Assembly: GCA_003599865.1 (NCBI GenBank)
Contig: QZKS01000023.1
Span: 1-41,476, forward strand
DNA length: 41,476 bases
From: Desulfobacteraceae bacterium
GTDB taxonomy: Bacteria; Desulfobacterota; Desulfobacteria; Desulfobacterales; SURF-7
Direction of reading: 5' to 3'
Position numbers and translations under genes: made by a program. Positions 7,720 to 17,605 of this stretch are shown piece by piece. The notes beneath the pieces were generated by a model. That model did no database searches, was not told where the DNA came from, and saw nothing but the letters and a program-made list of their open reading frames with translations. How positions within the stretch are numbered: position 1 is the first letter of the stretch; every line of letters begins with the position of its first letter.

Positions 7720-8070
7720 ATGCGAATAAAAAGAGGTTTCAAAGCAAGAAGAAGAAGAAATAAGGTCTTGAAACTTGCAAAAGGATTTCGGGGCGGCCGG
7801 AGCAAATTATTCCGTACAGCGGCAGACTCGGTTGATAAAGCGTTAATGTATGCATTTCGGGATCGAAAGGTCCGGAAACGGGATTTCAGACAACTTTGGA
7901 TTGCAAGAATTAACGCCGCTGCAAGAATGAACAATATGTCCTATAGTCAATTCATTCATGGTTTGAAACTCGCTGATATTGAAATTGATCGAAAGGTTTT
8001 GGCGGATCTTGCCATATCCGATCCTGCCGGTTTTTCAGAAATTGCGGCTCTATCGGCAAGGCAAAATTGA
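7720..8070 (+). CDS. rplT: Large ribosomal subunit protein bL20
   Basis: bL20, 116 residues, binds 23S rRNA early in 50S assembly and in several bacteria represses its own operon. Diagnostic segments are an N-terminal arginine-rich tail ([20 protein letters not shown]), [17 protein letters not shown] and a C-terminal [15 protein letters not shown]. The ATG at 7720 is preceded by AAGGAGAATCGTT, a good ribosome-binding site. It is third in the infC operon and is followed 97 bases later by pheS. Confidence 0.98.
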   Translation: MRIKRGFKARRRRNKVLKLAKGFRGGRSKLFRTAADSVDKALMYAFRDRKVRKRDFRQLWIARINAAARMNNMSYSQFIHGLKLADIEIDRKVLADLAISDPAGFSEIAALSARQN

Positions 8071-8167
8071 TTTTATCAATAATGATGGGTGAAGTGGTCC
8101 ACAACATCCCGGGGAAGGGTTCTTTCTGAAAAACGGGATTTTATAGAGAGTTGATTGAATATTATCC

Positions 8168-9175
8168 GTGGAAAATACAATAGAACAGATTCGGGAAAAT
8201 GCGCTGACTGAGATTGAAAATGCCTCCAGTGCAGATGAACTGAAGGCGCTTTCTGTAAAATATGTTGGTCGAAAAGGGCATATTACGCTGTTTTTGAGAA
8301 ACATATCCAGCCTGCCGGAAGAACACAGACCTTCGGCTGGAAAGGCGGCCAATGTCACCAGGCAGCTTGTTGAAGCACGAATCAAAGAAATGATTCAGCA
8401 GATTGAGGACGCGGAAGCTATTTCTTCGGGAAGCATTGATGTATCCTTGCCCGGCCGCCTGGCCAAACAGGGTTCCCTTCACCCGGTTTCACGGATTAAT
8501 CAGCAGATCAGCGATATATTCAAGCGGCTTGGCTTTGATATTGCCGAAGGGCCGGAAGTTGAGACGGATTATTATAATTTTGAAGCACTGAATTTTCCAA
8601 AAAATCATCCTGCCAGGGATATGCAGGATACTTTCTTTGTTTCCGATGATATTGTGTTGCGCACACATACCTCCCCGCTTCAAATTCGGATCATGGAAAA
8701 AGAGCGTCCGCCCATTCGGGTGATTATGCCGGGAAGGGTTTATCGGTGTGACTCGGATCTTACACATACACCCATGTTTCATCAGGTTGAAGGGCTGGTC
8801 GTAGACAAGAATATAGGATTCAGTGATCTGAAAGGGGTTTTAACAACCCTTGTTCATCAGATTTTTGATGAAGAGATTTCCCTTCGATTTCGACCCAGTT
8901 TTTTTCCTTTTACCGAACCCAGCGCAGAAGTGGATATCCTTTGTGTCATATGCAGAGGCAAGGGATGTCGTGTGTGTTCACAAACTGGATGGCTTGAGGT
9001 TCTTGGCTCAGGAATGGTTCATCCCGCGGTGTTTGAAAACGTCAATTATGATACTTCACAATATTCGGGTTTTGCTTTTGGTATGGGAGTAGAGCGAATT
9101 GCCATGCTGAAATACGGAATTGATGATCTCAGGAAGTTTTTTGAAAATGACTATCGGTTTTTAAGGCAGTTTTAA
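8168..9175 (+). CDS. pheS: Phenylalanine-tRNA ligase alpha subunit
   Basis: Catalytic alpha subunit of the (alpha-beta)2 PheRS, charging tRNA-Phe. The 335 residues comprise an N-terminal coiled coil (about residues 1-90) that contacts tRNA and a class II catalytic core. Visible motifs are PGRVYRCDSDLTHTPMFHQVEG (shortened here: motif 2 region), FRPSFFPFTEPSAEVDI and motif 3 GMGVERIAML. A four-cysteine group CVICRGKGCRVC precedes GWLEVLGSGM, as in many bacterial PheS proteins. The start is GTG at 8168 with only a weak purine-rich site upstream. The stop is one base before the pheT ATG, so subunit synthesis is probably coupled. Confidence 0.97.
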   Translation: MENTIEQIRENALTEIENASSADELKALSVKYVGRKGHITLFLRNISSLPEEHRPSAGKAANVTRQLVEARIKEMIQQIEDAEAISSGSIDVSLPGRLAKQGSLHPVSRINQQISDIFKRLGFDIAEGPEVETDYYNFEALNFPKNHPARDMQDTFFVSDDIVLRTHTSPLQIRIMEKERPPIRVIMPGRVYRCDSDLTHTPMFHQVEGLVVDKNIGFSDLKGVLTTLVHQIFDEEISLRFRPSFFPFTEPSAEVDILCVICRGKGCRVCSQTGWLEVLGSGMVHPAVFENVNYDTSQYSGFAFGMGVERIAMLKYGIDDLRKFFENDYRFLRQF

Positions 9176-9176
9176 A

Positions 9177-11591
9177 ATGAAATTCAGTTTAAGCTGGTTG
9201 CAGGAATATCTCCCCATAGAGATGACCACGGAAGAGCTTGCGGAAGGGTTGACCATGGCCGGCCTGGAAGTGGATTCTGTAACGGATCGATACGCCTATC
9301 TGGATAGTGTCCTGACAGGCAAAATTGTTGAGATAAAACCCCATCCCAATGCGGAAAAACTGAAAGTCTGCCTGGTTGATACCGGTGACGAAAAACGGAC
9401 AATTGTTTGTGGAGCCCCGAACGCTGAACTGGGGATGATCACGGCGTGTGCACTGCCCGGAACCGTTTTTCCGAACGGGGCGGTTCTTGAAAAAGGGTTT
9501 ATTCGCAATCAGGAATCATCCGGAATGCTGTGCAGTAAATCCGAACTGGGAATCGGTTTGGATGCTGCCGGAATTATTTCCTTGCCGCCGGATACCATTG
9601 TCGGACAAAAACTGGCAGGCGCACTCGGGATTTCTGATATGGTCTTTGAGGTCGATCTCACACCCAACCGGCCTGATTGTCTGGGCATTATCGGTATCGC
9701 CCGGGAGATTGCGGCAATACAAGGCAGTCGGTTGCAATATCCGGACATCGAATCTTTTTGTCCCGGTCAATCGATTGCAAAATACACATCTGTGGAGATT
9801 CAAAATCCGGATCTTTGCCCCCGATATTCAGCAGGTCTTTTGCTGGATGTTTCTGTGGGACCATCACCCTTCTGGCTTCAGGACAGGCTGCTGTCCATTG
9901 GGTTGAGGCCGATTAACAACCTTGTGGATGTCACCAACTTTGTGATGATGGAAACCGGACAGCCCCTTCATGCTTTTGATTTTGATATGCTTTCTGAAAA
10001 GCGGATCGTCGTGAGGGCAGCTGAAAAAGGAGAGATTTTCACAACCCTGGATAACAAGGAAAGATCCCTTCTACCCGGTATGCTGTTAATCTGTGATGCG
10101 GAAAAGCCGATTGCCTTAGCCGGCGTCATGGGCGGAATGAATTCTGAAATCAGTGAAAAAACAATCAACGTTCTGATCGAGAGTGCTTGTTTCAATCCTG
10201 GTTCCATTCGAAAGACATCAAAGACACTTGGGCTGAATACAGATGCCTCCTTTCGTTTTGAGAGAGGGGTTGATCCCGGAGGCACGGTGCGTGCTCTGAA
10301 ACGGGCGGCTTTGTTAATGAAAGGCGTTGCCGGCGGCCGAATTGTGGATGGTGTGGTGGATGAGAACCCGATTCCGGCGTCGGAATCGGTAATACAGCTG
10401 AGTATGAGAACGACCAATCGGCTGCTTGGGATGCACTTTGATCAGGAAACAATTGCCGCACATTTATCATCGATCGATTTTTCCGTTAACACAATAAATG
10501 AAGACTCTCTTGAAGTCACGGTTCCCTCTTTTCGTGTTGATGTGTCAAGGCATGAGGACCTCGTTGAGGAAATTGCCAGACTTTCCGGATACAATAATAT
10601 TCCGACAACATTTCCGCTGATACCGGCGGATACAAAGCCGCTTCCGAAACGGCTGACAATAAAGGATCAGATTAAGAGTCAGTTCGTCGGATATGGATTC
10701 ACAGAGGTAATTAATTACAGCTTTGCCAAGCGTTCCGCTGCCGATCAATTGCGGCTGAAATCCGATGATCCCGGAAGAAGTGTCATGGAGATACTGAATC
10801 CCCTGTCGGAAGATCAGGCGGTGATGAGAACTTCTCTTATACCCGGCCTTCTGGAGACAGCATATCGAAATGTGTCTCATCAGATTAAAAATTTGAAATT
10901 ATTTGAAACAGGGAAAGTTTTTTTTAATACACGAGGAAAGAGTTTTCAACCGCAGGAAGTTGAACAGTTATCCTGTCTATGGACAGGAAAAAGGGTTGAA
11001 AGCTCGTGGTATGGAAATGATTCCGATTGTGATTTTTTTGATTTAAAGGGTGCGGCAGAGGGGCTTTTTCATTCATTGCGGCTGGAAAAAATCCGCTTTA
11101 CCGCTCTTCCTCTGGAGAAATGCTCCTATCTAAAACCGGGTCATTCCGCTGAGATTTATATAGAAGGGGAGCCTGTCGGAACCATTGGGGAAGTCCATCA
11201 TGAGGTGTTGAGCAACTATAACCTCAAGCAGGCTGTTTATACAATGGAGTTAAACCTGGACCTGCTGATTCCCCGGATACCGGAAATCAGGAAATATAAA
11301 TCCCTGCCCAAATATCCTTCGGTTTCAAGGGATATTACCATTATCGTAGACCGTGGCATTGAAGCCCAGTCAGTTATGGATGCTCTTGAAAAGATAGATG
11401 AAAAAATTCTTGAAAAAACAAAATTATTTGATGTCTATGCGGGTGGAAAACTTCCTTCGGGCAAAAAAAGTTTATCCTTGCGATTGACGTATCGATCCAC
11501 TGAAAAAACACTGGAGGATGACTTTGTGAATGACATTCACCGTCAGATTTCCAGCGTACTGATTCGAACCTTTAATGCAACGTTACCCTGA
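9177..11591 (+). CDS. pheT: Phenylalanine-tRNA ligase beta subunit
   Basis: Beta subunit of PheRS, 804 residues, the normal bacterial length. Domain order can be followed: an N-terminal tRNA-binding OB/EMAP-like domain (about 40-150, with IVCGAPNAELG), the B3/B4 editing region (about 150-390, with DLTPNRPDCLG and TNFVMMETGQPLHAFD), the B5 DNA-binding-like domain (about 400-475), the inactive catalytic-like core (about 480-700, with INYSFAKR and LNPLSEDQAVMRTSL), and a C-terminal ferredoxin-fold anticodon-binding domain (about 710-803, from YPSVSRDITIIV). The start is ATG at 9177, one base after the pheS stop. A MerR-type gene follows, with no ihfA between. Confidence 0.97.
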   Translation: MKFSLSWLQEYLPIEMTTEELAEGLTMAGLEVDSVTDRYAYLDSVLTGKIVEIKPHPNAEKLKVCLVDTGDEKRTIVCGAPNAELGMITACALPGTVFPNGAVLEKGFIRNQESSGMLCSKSELGIGLDAAGIISLPPDTIVGQKLAGALGISDMVFEVDLTPNRPDCLGIIGIAREIAAIQGSRLQYPDIESFCPGQSIAKYTSVEIQNPDLCPRYSAGLLLDVSVGPSPFWLQDRLLSIGLRPINNLVDVTNFVMMETGQPLHAFDFDMLSEKRIVVRAAEKGEIFTTLDNKERSLLPGMLLICDAEKPIALAGVMGGMNSEISEKTINVLIESACFNPGSIRKTSKTLGLNTDASFRFERGVDPGGTVRALKRAALLMKGVAGGRIVDGVVDENPIPASESVIQLSMRTTNRLLGMHFDQETIAAHLSSIDFSVNTINEDSLEVTVPSFRVDVSRHEDLVEEIARLSGYNNIPTTFPLIPADTKPLPKRLTIKDQIKSQFVGYGFTEVINYSFAKRSAADQLRLKSDDPGRSVMEILNPLSEDQAVMRTSLIPGLLETAYRNVSHQIKNLKLFETGKVFFNTRGKSFQPQEVEQLSCLWTGKRVESSWYGNDSDCDFFDLKGAAEGLFHSLRLEKIRFTALPLEKCSYLKPGHSAEIYIEGEPVGTIGEVHHEVLSNYNLKQAVYTMELNLDLLIPRIPEIRKYKSLPKYPSVSRDITIIVDRGIEAQSVMDALEKIDEKILEKTKLFDVYAGGKLPSGKKSLSLRLTYRSTEKTLEDDFVNDIHRQISSVLIRTFNATLP

Positions 11592-11630
11592 ACATTTGGG
11601 AATCCGTTGGTACAAGAATCCGGTAGCTGT

Positions 11631-11981
11631 ATGGAAAAGGCAGAAAACACAAAACTCACTTTGCCGGACAAGCTATATTTCAGAATTGGGGAAGTCAGCA
11701 GCTTGACGGGACTGGAGGCTTATGTTCTTCGGTTTTGGGAGACCGAATTCAAAGGAATCAACCCAAAACGGACAGAATCAGGACAGCGACTGTATCGCAA
11801 AGAAGATGTGGAGCTGATTTATCAGATTAAACACCTTCTTCATGAAAAAAAATTTACAATTCGGGGTGCAAAGCAGTATCTGAGTGCGAAACGGAAAGAA
11901 AAAAAGGAAAAATCAATTTCCATTACTTTTGAAGAAATCACTTCCGAGTTGTATATCATGAAAGAAATCCTGAATTCATAA
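11631..11981 (+). CDS. MerR-family transcriptional regulator
   Basis: A 116-residue DNA-binding protein with an N-terminal MerR winged helix: YFRIGEVSSLTGLEAYVLRFWETEF, read in two halves, carries the helix-turn-helix and the R-F/Y-W-E signature, followed by RLYRKEDVELIYQIKHLL and FTIRGAKQYL. The C-terminal part is a short charged coiled coil without effector-domain cysteines, so it is not a metal sensor. Small MerR proteins of this type commonly follow pheT or ihfA. The start is uncertain: ATG 11631 is preferred on family length, but a TTG at 11607 would add eight residues; neither has a strong Shine-Dalgarno. The target is unknown. Confidence 0.85.
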   Translation: MEKAENTKLTLPDKLYFRIGEVSSLTGLEAYVLRFWETEFKGINPKRTESGQRLYRKEDVELIYQIKHLLHEKKFTIRGAKQYLSAKRKEKKEKSISITFEEITSELYIMKEILNS

Positions 11982-12051
11982 AATCTTTTTCATCCATCAA
12001 GGCATTTATTTCGATCAAATAATATTGCCATTCATGGGATGAGTTTTTCAG

Positions 12052-12080
12052 TTGACAAGCATTTTTTTTTATAATAATAA
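12052..12080 (+). promoter_or_regulatory. Candidate promoter of the tRNA-Gly / rimP-nusA transcript
   Basis: A consensus TTGACA at 12052-12057 is followed by a T9 run and ATAATAATAA (12071-12080), which offers several -10 options, though the perfect TATAAT at 12070 is too close (12 bases). The tRNA begins at 12097, a suitable distance. Confidence 0.5.
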
Positions 12081-12096
12081 GTTTAAGCTTGGATAA

Positions 12097-12172
12097 GCGG
12101 GCATAGCTCAGTTGGTAGAGTACAAGCTTCCCAAGCTTGGTGTCGCGAGTTCGAGTCTCGTTGCCCGCTCCA
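12097..12172 (+). tRNA. tRNA-Gly, anticodon CCC
   Basis: A complete 76-base cloverleaf: acceptor GCGGGCA/TGCCCGC, D arm with AGCTCAGTTGGTAGAG, anticodon stem CAAGC/GCTTG around loop TTCCCAA (anticodon CCC, reading GGG), T arm CGAGTTCGAGTCTCG, discriminator U and genomically encoded CCA. It sits directly upstream of rimP, the place occupied by the initiator tRNA gene metY in E. coli. Confidence 0.95.
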
Positions 12173-12310
12173 TTTATGCCTTTTCCAGGGGTGGGTGGTT
12201 TTGATTAAGGGTAGATTTTTTGTAAATTACACTGAAAGTGTGTATTTATGGTTATTTTCATGATCAGATAAATTTCATTTCGGTTGAATAATCTACCTAA
12301 AGCGTGAGGA

Positions 12311-12338
12311 AACGGGCAAGAAGCCCGTTTTTTGTTTT
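12311..12338 (+). terminator. Strong intrinsic terminator between tRNA-Gly and rimP
   Basis: AACGGGC (12311-12317) and GCCCGTT (12323-12329) form a 7-bp GC-rich stem with a 5-base loop, followed by a T-run to 12333 and four more T's after a G. It should end most tRNA transcripts or act as an attenuator of the rimP-nusA operon. Its presence argues against a rimP start upstream at 12304. Confidence 0.8.
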
Positions 12339-12354
12339 AAAGACTGGGGTTGGC

Positions 12355-12891
12355 TTGAAAGCAAAAAAAAATAAAAAGAAGCGTCCCGTTACGGAAATTG
12401 GCGTAAAAGCGGTTTTTCCAAAGAAGTCCGAGGAGGTTGTGGCCCAGGTACAAAAAATTGCCGGGCCTTTATGTCAGGCAGAGGGGATGGAATTGGTTCA
12501 TGTTGAATATCAAGGTGAACCAAGTGGGCTGATTTTGAGGATTTATATTGATAAATCAGACGGTGTAACCCTGGAGGACTGTGTGCGGATCAGCCGCCAG
12601 TTGAATGATCTTTTGGATATTCATTTGGAAGGCAGCAATGCATACAACCTTGAGATATCTTCACCGGGCAGTGACAGGCCCCTATCCCGGCTGGAGGACT
12701 ATGAACGGTTTAAAGGTGAGATCGCCAGGATAAAAACCATCGAACCTTTTGATGGGATCAGGAATTTCAAGGGTGTATTAATGGGAACATCAGATGATAA
12801 AATAAACATCATGGTGGAAAATCGAGTCTTCTCCATTCCTCATAAAGGGATCTGGCGGGCAAGGCTTGTTGATTACAACGGAGATAAATAA
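12355..12891 (+). CDS. rimP: Ribosome maturation factor RimP
   Basis: Needed for 30S subunit maturation. Core segments are recognisable: MELVHVEYQGEPSGLILRI, YIDKSDGVTLEDCVRISRQL and LEISSPGSDRPL, the last being the family hallmark, followed by a C-terminal SH3-like domain. The start is uncertain. The frame stays open back to GTG 12304, but that would place the terminator hairpin inside the gene. TTG 12355 follows a GGGG tract and yields 178 residues with a lysine-rich extension. GTG 12439 would give a more usual short N-terminus but sits only two bases after AGGAGG. The stop overlaps the nusA ATG (TAATG). Confidence 0.88.
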   Translation: MKAKKNKKKRPVTEIGVKAVFPKKSEEVVAQVQKIAGPLCQAEGMELVHVEYQGEPSGLILRIYIDKSDGVTLEDCVRISRQLNDLLDIHLEGSNAYNLEISSPGSDRPLSRLEDYERFKGEIARIKTIEPFDGIRNFKGVLMGTSDDKINIMVENRVFSIPHKGIWRARLVDYNGDK

Positions 12892-14360
12892 TGCTGATAA
12901 CGGACATAAAACGTGTTATTGAGCAGGTCAGTCGGGACAAGGGAATTGCTGTTGAGGTTTTGGCCAAAACACTGGAAGAGGCTCTGAAATCTGCTGCAAG
13001 GAAAAAGTTTGGAAATCAGATCGATATTGAAGCACATTATAGTCCGGAAAGTGGTGAAATCGAGGTTTTTCAGTTTAAAGAGGTCGTCGAAACAATAACA
13101 AATCCGGACGTCCAGATCAGTTTGGAAGAAGGCCGTGAACTGGATCCGGAGTGTGAAGTCGGAGATAGTCTCGGCACCAAGATGGATACCGGCAGTTTCG
13201 GAAGGATTGCTGCCCAGTCAGCCAAGCAGGTGATCATTCAAAAAATGAAAGATGCTGAAAAAGATGCCATTTATTCCAGCTTCATTGACCGAAAAGGCGA
13301 GATCATCAACGGAATTGTTCAACGAATTGATCGTGGCGATATCATAGTCAATATCGGACAGACAGAAGCGATTCTCCCGCAGCGGGAGCAGCTTCCCAAG
13401 GAGGCATATCGGCGGGGAGATCGAATCCGGGCCAATATTATGAAGGTTCTGTCTGATTCCCGCGGGCCTCAGATTGTCCTATCCCGAACTCATCCGGATT
13501 TTCTAATCAATTTATTTAAGACAGAGGTTCCTGAAATCAGTGAAGGTATAGTTACCATTCAAGGTGCAGCCCGGGAGGCGGGCAACCGGGCGAAAATTGC
13601 CGTTGGTTCGAGTGATTTTGACATTGATCCGGTAGGTGCATGTGTTGGCATGAAAGGGAGCCGGGTTCAGAATGTGGTTCAGGAGCTTCGGGGTGAAAAG
13701 ATCGACATTATTCCCTGGCATGTGGATGCGGCTAAATTTGTTTGCAATGCATTGGCTCCGGCGGAGATTTCCCGGGTAATTATCGATGAGGAAAACAACT
13801 CCATGGAAGTCATTGTTCCGGATGAATTTCTTTCGGTAGCCATCGGGAAACGGGGCCAAAATGTTCGTCTGGCATCCAAATTGACCGGATGGCATCTTGA
13901 TGTACAGAGTGAATCCGTATACAGCCAGGCGATGAAAGAAGGTTATGACTCACTCATGGGAGTCTCAGGTGTTAGCATTGGGCTTGCTGATATTTTATAT
14001 GAAAAAGGTTTTTTTTCTGCTGAAGAGCTTGGAAATGCCGCAATTGAGGATTTAATTCAGATTCGAGGGATTGATGGAGAGGAAAAAGCCCGGGAACTGA
14101 TTCACAATGCAAGGTTGGCAGTTGAACATGCAAAGACAAAGGCGGTAACAGTATCAAAAGAGGAAGGCGGAAAAAATGAACCGGTTGCCAATGGTGAAAA
14201 CCTGACTGCTCAAACAGAAGCAGCCGTTTCTGAAATCGAGCCATCAGGGGATAGTGAAGTCGTACCGGCTGATGAAGATTCCGCAACGGATATGAATACA
14301 AACGATCCTGGACAAGAGGCCGATGCCTCAACGGATACAGCAGAGACAGATAAAGAATAG
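12891..14360 (+). CDS. nusA: Transcription termination/antitermination factor NusA
   Basis: RNA-polymerase-binding factor controlling pausing, termination and antitermination. The 489 residues show the NusA N-terminal domain (1-130), S1 domain (about 135-200, from EIINGIVQRIDRGD), and two KH domains (GMKGSRVQNVVQEL near 255 and AIGKRGQNVRLASKL near 315). One helix-hairpin-helix-like C-terminal repeat follows (FFSAEELGN...IRGIDGEEKA), then an acidic, low-complexity tail of about 65 residues rich in E, D, T and S. E. coli NusA has two acidic repeats; here one plus the disordered tail is seen. Translation is coupled to rimP by a one-base overlap. Confidence 0.97.
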   Translation: MLITDIKRVIEQVSRDKGIAVEVLAKTLEEALKSAARKKFGNQIDIEAHYSPESGEIEVFQFKEVVETITNPDVQISLEEGRELDPECEVGDSLGTKMDTGSFGRIAAQSAKQVIIQKMKDAEKDAIYSSFIDRKGEIINGIVQRIDRGDIIVNIGQTEAILPQREQLPKEAYRRGDRIRANIMKVLSDSRGPQIVLSRTHPDFLINLFKTEVPEISEGIVTIQGAAREAGNRAKIAVGSSDFDIDPVGACVGMKGSRVQNVVQELRGEKIDIIPWHVDAAKFVCNALAPAEISRVIIDEENNSMEVIVPDEFLSVAIGKRGQNVRLASKLTGWHLDVQSESVYSQAMKEGYDSLMGVSGVSIGLADILYEKGFFSAEELGNAAIEDLIQIRGIDGEEKARELIHNARLAVEHAKTKAVTVSKEEGGKNEPVANGENLTAQTEAAVSEIEPSGDSEVVPADEDSATDMNTNDPGQEADASTDTAETDKE

Positions 14361-14488
14361 CATCGTATTGATAAAAGAAACACTATAAAATTTGAGAAAA
14401 GACAATCAATAGATCCTTTGTACCCGGATTTGACAACTGAATATAGTATTATTGAAGTCCTTTTTGCAATCGAGTTAAAGGGGGATGA

Positions 14489-17284
14489 ATGGCAAAAATC
14501 AGGTTTTATGAGCTTGCCAGAGATTTGAACATGACCAACAAAATCCTGCTCAGTAAGATCAAGGATTTGGATGTTGATGTAAAAAGTCATATGAGCTCTC
14601 TTGATGACAGGGATGTATCGTTAATTAGGTCCCATGTCCTTGGTACGAAAGAGTTGAATAAAATTGAAGAGAGCCGTGTAAAACCGACAGTGATCAGGCG
14701 GCGCAGAAAGGCTGTATCGGAAACGGAAGAGTTTGTCGAGTTGGATGCATTTCCGGATGAGACGCTGGAAACACCGGAAACCGATGAGACACAATTGGAA
14801 CCGGAAGAAAAAACAGCGGATTCTCAGAAAGAAACAATACCTGTTGCAGCATCCGAAGTTGAACCGTCTGCAGAAAAACAAGACGTATCATCCCCCCTTT
14901 CAGCTGAAACCGAATCCATGGAAGCGGTTGTGCCTTCTGAAGAAGTTGTTTCAACGGAAGAACCTGTTGCAATGGAAACTTCAGTCATTGCTCAAGATAC
15001 AATCCTCGAGGAAAAACCGGAAATCAAGGATGCGCCTTCCTTAGATGAGATATCTGAGAAAGCGGAAGATGCGGTAGAAATCGAAAAAGATAAGGCTGCT
15101 GAAGAAAAACCGACTAAGACAAAAAAATCCAATAAAAAATCCAAAAAACAGGCGGCTGCCAAAATTATCAAACTTCCCGTTCCGCCTCCTGAAGCAATCG
15201 ATGAAATCACGATAATCACGGAAAACAGGATGCAAAGGGAAATGCCTTCCGGAAGAGATGATTCTCCTGATATCATCATTGATCCGACATTGGAAGAAAA
15301 GCCTGCACCGGGGAAAGAAATAAAGAAATCGAAAAAGAAACAGAAACATGTCGATCCGGAACAGGATACCAAGTTTTTTAAGAAGAAAATTTCTTTCCGC
15401 CGTAAAGAAGTCGTGGAAGGAAACGCCTTATATGGAGGGGTCAGGGCTCGGGGAAGAAAAGGGAAAAAAGGTGCCAAGACCAAACAAACCATTGGTGAAA
15501 AAACGCAGATTACAACGCCCAAAGCCATTAAGAGAAGGATCAAGATTGATGATACCATTATTCTTTCCGATCTTGCAAAAAGGATGGGAATTAAAGCCAA
15601 TGAAATGATTCAGAAGCTGATGATGCTGGGTGTAATGGCAACGGTAAACCAGACAATTGACTTTGATACGGCTGAATTGGTTGCTGCAGAATTTGAATAT
15701 GAGATCGAAAGAGCTTCTTTTGAAGAGGGAACTTTCTTGAAAATTGATAGGGATGAGGATCCTGACAAACAGATTGGCCGGCCTCCGGTTGTCACGATTA
15801 TGGGGCATGTTGATCATGGAAAAACCTCTTTGCTGGATGTGATTCGGAAATCAAGTGTTACCGATAATGAAGCCGGCGGAATCACACAGCATATAGGCGC
15901 ATATAATGTTCAAACCGACAAGGGGCGGATCGTTTTCCTGGATACACCGGGGCACGAAGCCTTTACTGCGATGCGCTCACGGGGCGCGATGGTGACGGAT
16001 CTTGTTGTTCTTGTAGTTGCTGCAGATGATGGTGTCATGCCCCAGACAATTGAGGCGATCAATCATTCAAAAGCTGCGGATGTTCCGATCATTGTTGCCA
16101 TCAATAAAATCGATAAACCGGATGCAGATCCGGACAGGGTTAAACGTGAGTTGTCGGAGCAGGGGATCGTTGCCGAAGATTGGGGCGGAAATACCATTTT
16201 TGTTAATGTTTCGGCAAAACAGAAAATCGGCATCGATGATCTCCTGGACATGATCCTGCTTCAGGCGGAGGTCTTGGAACTGAAGGCCAATCCCAATAAA
16301 CCGGCATGGGGACATGTTATTGAGGCCAAACTTGATTCCGGCCGAGGCCCTGTTGCAACCGTTCTGATTTTGGAAGGAACATTGCATGCCGGAGATCCGG
16401 TCGTTTGCGGCATTCATTATGGAAAAGTACGTGCCATGCTCAATGACAGTGGAGAACATATTGATGAGGCCGGACCGTCGATACCGGTAGAAATTCTGGG
16501 GTTGAACGGTGTTCCTGTTGCCGGAGATGAGATGGTTTCGATTGATGATGAAAAGAATGCAAAACAGGTCAGCGCGCACAGGGCACAGAAACAGCGCTCC
16601 AAAGAACTTGCGAAGTCAAGCAGGTTAAGTCTTGAAGGCCTTTTTGAGAGACTGGAAGAGGGAACATTAAAGGAGTTGAACCTGATCATCAAGGCGGATG
16701 TCCATGGTTCCATAGAAGCACTCAAAGATTCTCTGACAAAACTTTCCGGTGATGAGGTTAAAATTAATGTCGTTCATGCTGCAACCGGTACGGTAACAGA
16801 GTCGGATGTATCTCTTGCAGCAGTATCCAATGCCATTATTCTCGGTTTTAATGTTCGTCCGGGCGGCAAGGTTCAGGAATATGCCGCAGAGGAGAATGTT
16901 GATATTAAATTTTATGACATCATTTACAACGCTATTAAAGATATCAAGGATGCAATGGTTGGAATGATGGATTCAACATTTGAAGAAAAAATTCTGGGAA
17001 GAGCGGAAGTGCGGGAGGTTTTTGTAATTCCCAAAAAGGGTATGATCGCAGGTTCTTATGTGACCAATGGAAAGATAGTGAGAGGACAGCATGCGCGTTT
17101 GCTCCGGGATGGGGTTGTCATCTATGATGGGAAAATTGCTTCCCTGCGAAGATTCAAGGATGATGCCAAGGAGGTTATGGCCGGGTATGAATGCGGAATC
17201 GGGATTGAAAATTTTAATGATATTAAATTGAATGATGAAATCGAGTGTTATTATCTGGAAGAAATCAGGCCAACCATGGAGTAA
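14489..17284 (+). CDS. infB: Translation initiation factor IF-2
   Basis: GTPase that brings fMet-tRNA to the 30S subunit and drives subunit joining. The 931 residues have an N-terminal IF2_N helix domain ([13 protein letters not shown]), a long charged, repetitive linker (about 70-350, rich in E/P/K) and a second IF2_N domain (about 355-405). The G domain follows: GHVDHGKT at 439-446, then [17 protein letters not shown] and an SAK motif, and after it beta-barrel domains II-IV with GRAEVREVF. The ATG at 14489 follows AAGGGGG. The 128 bases after nusA contain an isolated TTGACA (14430) but no well-spaced -10, so a separate promoter is not claimed. Confidence 0.98.
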   Translation: MAKIRFYELARDLNMTNKILLSKIKDLDVDVKSHMSSLDDRDVSLIRSHVLGTKELNKIEESRVKPTVIRRRRKAVSETEEFVELDAFPDETLETPETDETQLEPEEKTADSQKETIPVAASEVEPSAEKQDVSSPLSAETESMEAVVPSEEVVSTEEPVAMETSVIAQDTILEEKPEIKDAPSLDEISEKAEDAVEIEKDKAAEEKPTKTKKSNKKSKKQAAAKIIKLPVPPPEAIDEITIITENRMQREMPSGRDDSPDIIIDPTLEEKPAPGKEIKKSKKKQKHVDPEQDTKFFKKKISFRRKEVVEGNALYGGVRARGRKGKKGAKTKQTIGEKTQITTPKAIKRRIKIDDTIILSDLAKRMGIKANEMIQKLMMLGVMATVNQTIDFDTAELVAAEFEYEIERASFEEGTFLKIDRDEDPDKQIGRPPVVTIMGHVDHGKTSLLDVIRKSSVTDNEAGGITQHIGAYNVQTDKGRIVFLDTPGHEAFTAMRSRGAMVTDLVVLVVAADDGVMPQTIEAINHSKAADVPIIVAINKIDKPDADPDRVKRELSEQGIVAEDWGGNTIFVNVSAKQKIGIDDLLDMILLQAEVLELKANPNKPAWGHVIEAKLDSGRGPVATVLILEGTLHAGDPVVCGIHYGKVRAMLNDSGEHIDEAGPSIPVEILGLNGVPVAGDEMVSIDDEKNAKQVSAHRAQKQRSKELAKSSRLSLEGLFERLEEGTLKELNLIIKADVHGSIEALKDSLTKLSGDEVKINVVHAATGTVTESDVSLAAVSNAIILGFNVRPGGKVQEYAAEENVDIKFYDIIYNAIKDIKDAMVGMMDSTFEEKILGRAEVREVFVIPKKGMIAGSYVTNGKIVRGQHARLLRDGVVIYDGKIASLRRFKDDAKEVMAGYECGIGIENFNDIKLNDEIECYYLEEIRPTME

Positions 17285-17317
17285 GTCAGATGAACGTTAT
17301 AAATTGTGTGAACGTAC

Positions 17318-17605
17318 ATGGTTGTCGGAATCGGTAAAATCGTTTTCAGGCTTCATGAATGCCATAGCCTGAAAGCCAAAAGAAAAATTGTTAAGGCGAT
17401 TACCAGTCGTTTGGGCAACAGCTTTAATGCGTCTGTAGCAGAAGTGGACTTAAATGATGTTCATCAGAGAGCGGAAGTCGGATTTGCATTGGTAGGCAAC
17501 GATCGCAGCGTAATCAATTCAAAAATAGATAAAATATTTAATATGGCGGAAGATCTTGGATTGGCTGAAATCATCGATACGGAGATGGAGATATTTAACG
17601 TATGA
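17318..17605 (+). CDS. YlxP/DUF503 family protein
   Basis: A 95-residue protein matching DUF503 (YlxP): MVVGIGKIVFRLHECHSLKAKR, read in parts, has the family's opening MVVG and H-SLK-KR motif, followed by FNASVAEVD and a closing IDTEMEIF. It is conserved between infB and rbfA in many bacteria, and a role in ribosome assembly or RNA binding is presumed from position only. Its last codons overlap the rbfA start (ATGA). Confidence 0.9.
   Translation: MVVGIGKIVFRLHECHSLKAKRKIVKAITSRLGNSFNASVAEVDLNDVHQRAEVGFALVGNDRSVINSKIDKIFNMAEDLGLAEIIDTEMEIFNV

Noticed and set aside
12304-12354. GTG start of rimP at 12304
   Set aside because: It would put a strong intrinsic terminator (12311-12338) inside the coding sequence and add residues not seen in RimP.
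14430-14452. TTGACA with TATTAT upstream of infB as an internal promoter
   Set aside because: The spacing is only 11 bases, too short for a sigma-70 promoter.
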